Source: Argyresthia goedartella
Taxonomy: Eukaryota; Arthropoda; Insecta; Lepidoptera; Argyresthiidae
Assembly: GCA_949825045.1 (NCBI GenBank)
Contig: OX463827.1
Coordinates: 1,758,501-1,822,500 of the forward strand
Reading direction: 5' to 3'
DNA length: 64,000 nt
Positions 29,507 to 40,800 of the stretch are shown piece after piece. Position numbers and translations under genes: made by a program. Within the stretch, counting starts at the first letter, position 1; each line of letters opens with the position of its first letter. The notes below the pieces were generated by a model that saw only the letters and a list, made by a program, of their open reading frames with translations, searched no databases and was not told the DNA's origin.

Positions 29507-29881
29507 TCATGACATTTTTGAATAGGCCCGGGGCGTGTTGTGGAAGATGTCCAATTCAGAAAACAATTTGTTATAAGTGCGTGGCAGGCGGTGGCTGATG
29601 GAGTGAGCAGCGTAGTTTGTACGAGCCAGAGGTACGTTGAAGAGTGTCGTGTGACGAGTACGGGTCGACGGAGCATTCAGCATGAGTAGAGCATCGACTA
29701 GATCTGGGCAATCAACAACACCATGACAAACATTATACAGAAGCTGCTCATCTAACGCGGCTCGGCGAGATTCGAGGTTGAGGATGTTATGATGACGGCA
29801 TTCCTCTGCATAATCATCAGTTTGAAATCTGTGACGGAAGCTTAGTTGTTTCAGAAATGCTTGCTGTATTCTTTCGATCAT
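29507..29881 (-). pseudogene. RT C-terminal region of fragment E
   Basis: 124 open codons (IERIQQAFLKQLSFR, RRAALDEQLLYNV, LARTNYAAHSISHRLPRTYN) typical of the region after the RT thumb in R1/jockey-type elements. The start is not genuine. Confidence 0.7.
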
Positions 29882-30060
29882 ATTTACTTAGACTGAGTAC
29901 TGTGGATTCCAGATCGTACAGCAATACTCGAGGATGCTTCTGACATATGCAAAATACAGAACACGTAAGTACACAATCAATATCAGTGAATGGTTTACTG
30001 ACTCTTAAAATAAAACCAAGGTTTCTAAAAGCCTTATTTATGATGTGTTCTATGTGTTCT

Positions 30061-30290
30061 AAGGACGGCCTCTGTGGCGCAGCGGTTGTGGCTTTGCCTA
30101 CCATGCGAGAGGTCCCGGGTTCGATCCCCGGCTGGGGGTAAAAAAAAAAAAACAATCCCCAGGTCTTGGATGTTTATATGTGTGTGACGTCGCTGTTTCT
30201 GGTTACCACGACACAGGGTATCCTAGTGTGGGGCCAGAAGCAATGTATGTGCCTGTAAGTAAATGTTTATGTTTATGTATGTTTATGTTC
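30061..30290 (+). mobile_element. tRNA-derived SINE, copy 1
   Basis: The head resembles a tRNA gene: A box TGGCGCAGCGG (30075-30085) and B box GGTTCGATCCC (30118-30128), the pol III promoter elements. An A-run and a unique body follow (CCCAGGTCTTGGATG, GGCCAGAAGCAATG). The tail has TTTATG repeats. The acceptor stem does not pair, so it is not a working tRNA. It sits inside the RT of fragment E, flanked by imperfect ATGTGTTCT/ATGTTCT, a probable target duplication. Confidence 0.75.
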
Positions 30291-30375
30291 TTTAAAAGTA
30301 AGCTTAGCGTCCAAGATAACCCCCAAATCACGAATGGATTGTACTCTTAAAATATATGAGTCATTAAAGCTATAC

Positions 30376-30651
30376 TCATATGAAATCGGCTTTATCCGTC
30401 TGGTAGTCCTGAATTGACGCTATGTTCGAGTATACTTTTTTATCATCAGCGTATAGTACAAGGCTCGAGTTATTGAGGAAAATGCCGATGTCGTACAAAT
30501 ATGCAACATATAGTAGAGGTCCCAAAATAGACCCTTGAGGAACACCAGAAGGAATTGTTACGACCAGATCCGACCATATTCGTATTTGTAATTTTCTTAT
30601 GGATGATATAAGTGTACCTATCAAGCCTGAAATAAACGTTTTTTCATTCAA
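30376..30651 (-). pseudogene. RT catalytic region of fragment E
   Basis: 91 open codons containing IPSGVPQGSILGPLLY and the catalytic LVLYADDKKVYS. Everything upstream in the RT and endonuclease is missing. Confidence 0.78.
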
Positions 30652-30655
30652 TCAA

Positions 30656-31136
30656 CCACAATGGCACAAATAGAATTTGCTTGCAGCGAAAGAGAATGCA
30701 GAAAATCGTCACCCTGGTAGTCCTGTGCATTTTGTTATTGCATGATTAGCATATATTCCAAATACTATAGGTATTTGGAATTTAGTTGCGCTAACGAAAC
30801 GCAGTTATTCGGTATGGTAAAAACCGGTAAAATCCGAGAGGCTTTTCCCCATCGGTTGCCCAAAAAACTTTTGAAACACAATTACTCAAGTCAAGACTCG
30901 AACACAGCTGTTGGTTGTCAAAATTTTTGTTGATTTCGTGAAATGAAAAGTGAACGTCCGTTCGTGATGTAAAATACTCTGTAATATCGTAATAAAATAG
31001 TGTTTCGTCCAATTTTTGATAAATTAATCGAGATAAAGTTTGGCGGTAAATCCTGCTGCACGTAATTCATCCACAGTACCGTGATATGAACAAGAAATCG
31101 GGTAAATGATAAGTAGCTACTTACTAACTTTCGAAA
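30656..31136 (+). promoter_or_regulatory. TBK1/IK2 upstream region
   Basis: About 480 bp between the truncated retroelement and the kinase ATG. It must contain the kinase 5' UTR and probably its promoter, unless a remote untranslated exon exists. The sequence immediately before the ATG is GAAA, a common insect start context. No TATA box or other certain element is recognised. Confidence 0.4.
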
Positions 31137-31883
31137 ATGTCGTTCCTGAGAGGTTCCGAGAATTATGTGTGGTGCACCACTAGTGTCCTCGGGAAAGGAG
31201 CTACCGGAGCCGTGTTCCAAGGAGTCAACAAAAACAATGGTGAGCCGGTGGCCGTGAAAACCTTTAACCAACTGAGCCATATGAGACCTCACGATGTTCA
31301 GATGAGAGAGTTTGAAGTCTTAAAGAAAGTGAAGCATGAAAATATTGTGAAGCTTCTTGCCATTGAGGAGGAGCAGGAGGGCCGAGGTAAAGTCATTGTC
31401 ATGGAGCTGTGTACCGGCGGCAGTCTGTTCAATATCTTAGACGACCCCGAAAACACTTATGGCCTTCAAGAACAAGAGTTTATACTAGTTTTGGAACATT
31501 TAACTGCTGGCATGAAGCATCTCAGAGACAACAACCTTGTGCACAGGGATCTGAAGCCGGGAAACATTATGAAGTTTATTAACGATGATGGATCAACAAT
31601 TTATAAACTAACAGATTTTGGTGCTGCCAGAGAGTTGCAGGAAGAGGAACAGTTTGTTTCTCTTTACGGTACTGAGGAGTACCTTCATCCCGACATGTAT
31701 GAGCGGGCTGTGCTTCGTAAACCTGTAGGAAAGAGCTTTGGGGCCACAGTAGATCTGTGGTCTATTGGTGTGACGCTGTACCATGTTGCGACAGGTCAAC
31801 TACCTTTCAGACCATATGGAGGCAGAAGGAATAAAGAAACTATGTTTTACATCACAACAAAGAAGGCATCTGGTGTTATAGCA
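31137..31883 (+). CDS. IK2: TBK1/IK2 exon 1: most of the kinase domain
   Basis: 249 codons in one exon, phase 0, donor GTATGT. Gly-rich loop [12 protein letters not shown] (residues 18-29), catalytic Lys41 in [14 protein letters not shown] (Asp138, Asn143), DFG (Asp160-Gly162), activation loop [17 protein letters not shown] with Ser175 at the position of human TBK1 Ser172, and [11 protein letters not shown]. All catalytic residues are present, so an active kinase is expected. Confidence 0.97.
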
Positions 31884-34800
31884 GTATGTATTAGATAATT
31901 TGTTATGTTGTATATCATATGCATACCTGAAGCCTACTTCTTCTTGATTCTTTACCCATCAGAAATACTTGAAGAAAAGGTAGACATATATTTTCAAGAT
32001 ATTTTATCTGTATACATATATTTTCTGATCAAAGCACTCATCTCATTCAGTAATTTTGGATTCAAACTAATAATTTAAAAATAATTTACAAAAGCAATCA
32101 TATTATTATAACAAACAAAGAAATTACCGAAATTCATACTGAATTACCTGTAAGCATCTTAATTCAATTGATTATTGTTGTTCGCAATTATCAGGGTACA
32201 CAAACTACAGAGAATGGTCCAATAGACTGGGCCCGTGAGCTACCGAGTCACTGCCAGCTGACAGTCGGACTCCGGAAGCTGGTCACTCCACTATTGGCTG
32301 GTCTGCTGGAAGTCGACCCTCACCGGATCTGGACCTTCGACCGGTTCTTCTCAGAAGTGCAGCAAGCAACTTCGACTACAACTGTCCATATTTTCCACAT
32401 GAATAAGGCTGCTAGCATAAAGGTAAGGAACTGGTCAACATATTGCCACAGCTTTTCCCATAAATTGTCACTCCTTTTCGCATACTGGTGGAATCACTGC
32501 TCACGCCATTTATCCAAAATAGGTCTACAAACCCAATCCCAATGAGCTAGATACCTAAATGACCATCATATTTAAGTAGATAAATAAAAACCTGTCAAGA
32601 GCAAATCGGACCTACATGCGACACAACCATTGTAAATTGCAAGCCATTGTACAAAAAATAACATGGAAGATGAACATGTCTCTTGTATGGGGACATCTTT
32701 AATTTTTTTAATTGCATGATCATTATTTTTTGCTGTAGCGACAACAGAACTACCCAACAACAACAAAATAGTGTCATGCCTTTTCCCACTTTGAGCCACT
32801 TATTCAATACTCCATTTTGCGTGGCAGGGGGCAAGCCCATCGCCGCAGCTATGGAGTAATGAAGGTTTCCTCACAATGTTTTCCATCACCATTAGAACAT
32901 CCTTATAATTATTTATTAATTATTAATTACTCTACTTACTCTGTGAACATTTCAACTAGCTATTACGGATCGTGAGATAGATAATATAACCTGCTGAAGG
33001 GCAGATGGATAGGGTGGGCTTAGTAGGGTAGGATAGGGTCCCATTTGGCACCCTTCGAGTATGGAACCCTAAAAATCAGTAATCGGAATTAGTCATTAGA
33101 TTTATGGAAGTTTCACCGCCGTCATTATGACCAGTTGATGCTGCACGCTGGTTGCTGGTTGCGCAAGGCCTTGCCGCGGCGACCTAGATCCAACACAATG
33201 TGCGCAAGCTGCCATTGTTTCCCATTTTTATAATTGCATTACGTATTTTCGGAGAGTATGCTAACTGCCTGTCACCATTTAACTAGAAAGTCGATTGAAA
33301 AATTAAAATTTTAGTTGCATTAGAGTAATTATTATAAATTATTCACTTATGTTGTCCTGATTAGTCTTATTAATGATATTGGTTTAATAACTGGCCTAAT
33401 GAAGGTGCAAATCGGTACCTTTGCCAGCCCGTTTATCTGTTGTTACTCTCCGAAAAGGAAGAGGAACGGTAATATCGTAGGAAAATGAGGGACAGAGCTA
33501 AGCTTTAAATTTTTAAAGATAAGCTTTAAAAAAAACAGTTTTTTTATATTTGCGGGTCCATTTTTAGATTTCAGATTTCAGATTTCATTTATTTGCGTAA
33601 ATGTGGTTACATCAGCTGGTATAATTAACAAGTACAGCACATTTAGCCAGATATTGGCATGCAAAACATAGGTACACAAATATTTACAATAAAATAATTC
33701 AATTCATAACCTTAAAACTAATCATATAAATCAATTAACCAATAAAACATTAAATGTCAATTAAAACCTAAAAAAATTGTATTGCATAATGTCATTTATA
33801 ATTTATTAAGTTTAATATTATTTGCATTTCATAAAATATTCATTTACGGAGTAAAATGCTTCAGTAGCGAGCCAGGTATATAAATTTGTGGAGAAAGATT
33901 TTGTTGGTAGAGCCTGAATACTTTTGGGAACACTATTGTATATCTGTGCTGCCATATAAACACTATTTCTCCTAAATAGTTCTAGGCGTGGTCTAGGCAC
34001 TTCAAGTGGTCTTTGTGTCGCTGTTCGTCTATTAGTGTTGTCCCGTTGCTTAAATAGTTCTAAATGTTTCCTGACAAACTTGCATGTTTCAAATATGTAT
34101 AGACAGGGAAGTGTGAGTATCTTATTTTCTTTGAAAAGTGGTTTGCAAGACTCTCTCCAACCCAAGCCCCATATGGCTCTAATACATTTTTTTTGTGCTA
34201 TAAAAGCCTTGTTTATGGTCACAGAATTTCCCCACAATGTTACGCAATATCTCAGGATTGAGCAAACATGACTATGGTATACCATAACAGCAGTATCCAC
34301 ATTTGTAACAAGTCTCAATTGTTTCAAGGCATACACAAACCTGTTGATTTTTTGACAAGTTATGTCAACCTGAGCTTCCCAGTCACAGTGTTCATCCACT
34401 GTAATTCCAAGAAATTTAGGGTTCCGTACCCGAAGGGTTCCAAACGGGACCCTATCACTAAGACTCCGCTGTCCGTCCGTCCGTCCGTCTGTCACCAGGC
34501 TGTATCTCAAGAACCTAGCTAGCTAGAGAGTTGAAATTTTCACAGATTATGTATTTATGTTGCCGCTATAACAACAAATACTAAAAAACAGGATAAAAGA
34601 AATATTTAAGGGGGCTCCAATACAATGGAATACAACAATTCTTTCAATACCTTATGCAAACTTATGGATGCGCCTGGTTACGTACATGGAGTGTGAAAGT
34701 AACCGCACCAATAACTTTGTAAACAATATTTTGCTGTGTAAAATCCAAACTATTCACTCCACACCATATCGCTTCCATTGAACGGTGGTACGGAACCCTT

Positions 34801-37800
34801 CGTGCGCGATTTAGACTCGCACTTGACCGGTTTTTTACTAGCAATATCCTGCAACAAATATAAATTTTAAAAGGACCCAACCATGAAGTACAATTCAGTG
34901 GCTTTCACACTCATGTACGCGTCGCCTTTTTTTTATTTATATTTTTTTTTCATATGAACCCTAACAGCATTAAATATACATGCGTAGACTTAATGTTAGG
35001 ATATAAACATGTCAATTACAAGTTTTCGCCTTTAAAAGGAAGAAATCCATATAGGTAACTATAACAAAAATACCTATAGTCATATTTACCCAAATTAACA
35101 AGTAGGTAATTGGTTGCAAGGAAAGACACAATTATTTATATTGGAATTAATGTGAATGTAGAACTTTAAAGACAAACAAAACATCTTAAATTCTATGCAT
35201 TGGTTGACATGGACGCCACGGATATAACGCCACAAATTGAGCAGAGCCAGTAGTAAAACAGATAATACATATACTTACATACCCATAAATATGAACTTTA
35301 TATTATTCATTTTGCATGTTGTATTTTAACTTTGCCGAAGTAAGTGGAGCTAAAAAACTGCTTTTTTTTTCTCTCGTTGGTGTTAAAAAGATCATTTGAT
35401 TTTGTATACTTTTTATTAAATTTTTCAGATATTCGCTGTACAAACGCATTTTTTCTATAATTAGAGTATGTAAAAGGAGTGTGACGAGTTACATCAGAGC
35501 ATCGACTACGAGAAGTAGGGACCCGTAATTTAATAAGAGATAATAGGCTGGGTGAATCAACCTTTCCTACTAAGATATTGTGTAAGAGCAACAAGTCTGC
35601 GCAGTCTCTGCGCGTCTCTAGCGGTAGTATATGGTGGTGTTTACAATTTTCTGTGTTATTTTGATTAGATATTGAAAATTATAATTGAGAAACCTCAAGA
35701 ACTTTTTTTGTATCTTCTCTAATTGGTCGCAGTAAACTTTATACATTGGATTCCAGACCTGTGAAGCATATTCCAGCTGACTTCGGACCAGAGATCAATA
35801 CAAGTTTTTAAGTGTTTTAGCTTTTTTGAAATTTTTTGATAATCTGAGAACGAACCCCATGGTTATTTTAGCTTTTTTGGTTATTAATAATAATAATAAT
35901 TTACACATTACACACTAGTCTCAAAACACTAAATATACCCAGATCCACACACATATTTCTTCAAAAAGCAACGATACTAAATACATGTAGAATTGTACGG
36001 AAATTCATGGGCAAGGACCGTGATCTTTAGTAGATAAGCACTTGGCGTAAGCCCGTGTATCAGAACCTCTTTATTACAAGAGTGAAATGAAAAATTCATA
36101 AAAATATAATAATAATAATATTATAATAAATCTTTATTTACCAAAAAGTTGATACAAATTTCAAATAAAGAGTGCACTACTACCCAAAAAAGGGCTAAAG
36201 CCCTGTAGACTTAGGTTAAGTAAGTCTCAACCCTATATATCATTTTAGGTGGCCCATGTTGAACTAGTATATTTTAGTTAATGAAGTATACACGAATTAA
36301 GAAAAAAGAAAACAAATATTTTTTAAATTAATTTAAACATGCCTTTAAGGGCATGCATAGTAACTTAACTATATACGCATTGTGTTAGGGTGTGTGTGTG
36401 TTATGTGAGTATGTTTGGGTATTGGTTTGTTTATGAGGGTGTCTATATGTATGTATGTGTGAGTGCGTATGTGTGTGTGTGCATGAGAGTGTAAAGTATC
36501 ATGAACCCATTTAAAACAACACGTCACTCATCAACCTTCAACAGTGCCTCCGTGTCTTCATACGTCAAGCCGGACAGCCACTTGGCTATCTTAAGTTTAC
36601 AGTCGTAAGGGTTTAGTTCGTGAATGTTCAATATTCTATTTGCATTATTGTAAAGATATGGTCCCAGGAAATTAAAGAAGTTACAGCTAAATTTAGTGCT
36701 ACATTTTGGTAAAGAACAAGCACGAAATCTCCCACGTCGCATCTGTGTCGGGTCAATCAGGGGTGTGTTTTCTTGCTGTTTCATTAATGTGGCTATAATA
36801 AAAAGCGGACGGACAGCACTCCACAATATTCGTATAAACTGGTGGTCGGATACCTGAAAGTTTTAAATGTACTGACCTTTAGCAGCGCCCTCTGGGAGAT
36901 CTCAAGTTTTTAATTATTGTTTTGTGGGTTCCACCCCACGATGTAACACAGTATGTTAGCAATATCCACCGCTAGAACTTCCGTAAAAAACACATACCAG
37001 TGGTCGGCACTGCCCCGAAATTACGAAACCGCATATTTGACAGGCGTGCGCGTTAATAGTTAGGTACCTTCTACTCACGAACCGCCGCGGCGAAAAATAA
37101 ACGAATACGCTCATACTAAATATTCAAATTTTTAAAAGTTAACTACATCCAAAGCTGCACCGAAAAGTGCATGAATTATATGTCATTATGTTCAGCGTGC
37201 AAGGTACAATAGACCATGTGAGCACCAGCCCATCAGTTGTAATTAGTTCCGAAATAATGTACTTTAAGTGTTTTCTCCCATACAATAAAAAATAATCAAC
37301 ATTTTTTTTCTCACTTGTGGAGCAACTAATCCACTCCATGTTTTAATATGACATATAAGAAGGTATACCGGAGACATTGCATATTTTTTTATAATTATTC
37401 CAGACATTATGTTCCTATGAGTATGGAAGAACAAATCCTAGACCACTGTGCGCCACTTTGTTTCGTTTATCAAATATGAAGCCTACATACGCGTACCCGT
37501 GTGCAGGTGTTCCTGAAGCCCGAGGAGCGGTTAGAGCACCTGCAACTCTACGTGTGCGATCAGACGAGCGTCGTGGCCGAGTCGCAGATCCTGCTCTACC
37601 AGGACAAGCTGCTCACCCACACTGTCGCAGACAACACGCACGGTGAGTGACGTCATCCACACACCACATGAGCCAATGAGCAGTAACATGCACATGCAGC
37701 TCTACGTGTGCAAGCAGACTGACGAGGTTTGTGTCCAAGTCGCAGGTCCACTACCACTACTACCACTACCAGTACTACCCACACTGTCGCAGACAAAATA

Positions 37801-40800
37801 CATGGCGAGTCCCCAATCGTCCTATCAAAGGGATTCCTTTCTTCGGTACCTCGGTATACAATTTGATAAAGCTGTTTTGTCTGACACTTGTAAACTAGTC
37901 TTTACAAAATAAAGGCCCGTGGCCCAAACTAAATTCAACCTTATTACGTCAGTGACACGGACCCTGTCACAGGCCCTTTTGTTTTGTGAAGGCTGTAAAA
38001 ATGGCAAGATTTATGTTGTACAATAACCGTTTCATGTTTTTATCTGTTCTAATAATCTAATTATCTAATAATCTGTTCTAATAATCTAATAAAATAATCT
38101 AATCTAATTCTAATATCTGTGTTAATAAAAACAATATTAGTTTTACACATTTCATTATTATTATTAGTGCAAAAATACATTGTTAGACATTAACTGACTT
38201 ATTTTACAAGCATTTCTGCATTACAGCACCCAACATTATCCTATTATTTTTTTAAAGAAATGCCTAATTAAATATCTTCTGAATTCTGTAGTGTCAGGAA
38301 CCCTTGGTATTCCATCTCCTTATACATAATATCCTGATTCAGTGTATGCAGAATTTCCTGGAATCTCTGCCGCAGTGCCAGGTTTTCCATTCCTGCAATT
38401 TCATGTTGAGTTCTTTGTCTCCGCTGCTTCAGCTCTTCCAACTCTGTTCTCATCTGCTCCAGTCGCAAGTCCATGTTATCTTTCGACATGTTACTATTCT
38501 GGAACTCGCTGTCATCTTCACTTGACAGCATTCCAGACATCTTAGACATCCCGGATTGACCTGCAGGAGTTTCTGAGCGGCTGTGGCTCGCCGATGACAC
38601 TTTTGGTGTTTGTCTTCCGTGAGGGGACTGGAACATTTCCGGTCTGAACTGTGTTGGGAGATGCATGTCTTTTCCTGGCATGCTATGGTGGCCATGCATG
38701 GAATTTGAGTCAGATAAGCGACTGTCATAATTTGTTAGGTGACTATCATCCATATCTACATTGATATCATCCTCCAGGTCACTATCACTGACTGCACCTC
38801 CAAAGATGTCCATGTCCAGAGTTTTAGGTGGTTCCTGGTTCCTACTCTCAGCCTTGGCTTCTCTTTTGACTTTTTCTGCTTTGGCAGCTGCCTTCTTCTC
38901 TGCTTTAGTGTTAGAACTTGTTCCAGCTTTTGGATGTTCCTCCTCCTCCTGTATAACTTCCCAGGTGCTACTAACAGCCTCATTATCAGCTCTTAACAAT
39001 CGCTTAACCTCTTTTTCAATCTCCGGTGCCTCAACATACTTTTTCTTCAATGTTTTTCTGAAACGTCTCTTTCTTACATTCTTAGTTGGGGGTGTCACGC
39101 CATGTGGATATAGGAACTTTTTATCTACTTTATATGGATCTTTTTTCTTGGTTTTGGCTTGTTGTTCTTCTTCAGGAATTGGCGCATCTGCCTCGTACTT
39201 ACATATCATCATTTGGCAGACATCAGCCGTTTTGTAGAAGCTCTTGTTATCGATAGTCTTCAAGGACTCTATTATTGTTGGTAGATCGACTATTTTGGCG
39301 TGCATGAGCCAGTGATCGAAGCGAACTTCTCCGTTGCGCATGTCGTTCTCCATCTGTATGGTGACGCGGTTCTTGAGGTTCTCTCCGGAGCGCAGCACCT
39401 CTCGCAGTAGCTTGGCAGGCTCCTCCGGCAGTCTCATGATGATTTGGGCCTCCAACTCCACAGGGTATTCGGGCTCGCGTTTATCGCGATTCATTTTCAT
39501 AAAATTATGTTCTATTTGGGCAATACATACCGTCGCAAGTTATAAATTAACCCTGCTTACTTTGCAGTACAAAGTTTGCACAGAATAATATTTTCTGTAA
39601 ATATTGCAACTTTCTCTGCGTCGTCGCTCGAATCGATAATACAAAAATTTGTAGATATGGCGTCTGACGTTTTCGTTATCCAGCAGTACAAAGATATCGT
39701 CCAACGTTGTTATGAAATAAGATGTTTTCAATTTATATTACCACACCTCTGCAAACGCTAAATGCATTGGTGAACTTTACACACAAGCTCAGTGTGACCA
39801 TCTTGAAATTGGAAATCCTGCCATGCTAAAGATGAAAAACTGCCAAATTGGGTTCCGCCCCCTTATTGACACTGACCCCAAATTGTGCCACACACTTCGA
39901 ATAAAGTGCCGAAAAAATGCCGACTTTTTAAAGACTAGAATGTAAACGTTTAATTTTAATTTACAAAAATGCAAGAAAAGACTTAAAAATGAGGATGTTT
40001 TCAATTCGCCCTTTGTTTCGTTTTGTATTTTTGTTACGCGATTCTTCCGTCAATTATGAATGGATTAGGATGTTTTTTTTTTATCGGTAGGTCATACTTT
40101 GGAGGTAGCCTCATATAAATTTTATTAAAATTTATTCAGCGCTTTTTGAAAAAAAAACAACAATATCAAAGGCAAAAAAAATCACATAGTTAATTTGAAA
40201 AAATATTGGTTGCCTGTGACTAAGGGTTTCGGTCCTGGGTTCCCGGGATCGGGAAGTCCCGGGAAATAAGTATTTCCCGAACCCGGGAAAATTTTGACGA
40301 TTCCCGGGAATTCCCGGGAAATTCCGCCATTGATTTTTATGTCAGTTTTAACTCTAAAAGCTTGCCAATCTTTAACGTTATGCACAAAGAACTCTAAAAA
40401 GATGTGTAGGTAACAAGAAAGACAAGTATTCTTTGGCCAGCCAGGTACTTTTTTGAACTTTATGAATGATATAACCTAAAGTTATTGGAGCAACAAAAGC
40501 AGAGTACCTGATGCTGCTACGACCGCGGACGTGGTGCTGCGTGCCGCGTTTTCCAGCTTATTTTATTTTATTTTATTATTAAGATTTATTCAAATCCTTA
40601 ATGTGTATATGTAGTGATTTAATTTAAATTTTATATTTTCTTGTGTATCTATGATTTGACATTATTACTTACAATACAATTCAACACACCAAACATTTGC
40701 ATGCAACAACCATGCAATTTACAATCTCTTTCACAACTTAATTCCGCACATTTCATTTGTTTTTAATTTTTATTTATTCTGAGAATAGGTACTTAGCCTA

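Larger units (their letters stand above)
29370..30655 (-). mobile_element. Non-LTR retrotransposon fragment E (RT), split by a SINE
   Basis: Minus strand. The RT catalytic part (30376-30651: SGVPQGSILGP, VLYADDKKVYS) continues as IRDLGVILDAKLTF at about 30335-30300. After the SINE it continues as EHIINKAFRNLGFILR (about 30055-30000) and a C-terminal part (29507-29881: RIQQAFLKQLSFR, YNVCHGVVDCPDL). The 3' UTR runs to the T/GT-rich region around 29360. Truncated on the 5' side and interrupted. Confidence 0.8.

Noticed and set aside
30068..30140. Functional tRNA gene
   Set aside because: A and B boxes are present but the acceptor stem does not pair and a SINE body follows.
38268..39500. Taf7 as a processed pseudogene
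   Set aside because: The 410-codon frame is fully intact with all conserved blocks, and intronless TAF7 genes are known elsewhere. A retrocopy cannot be excluded but is not favoured.
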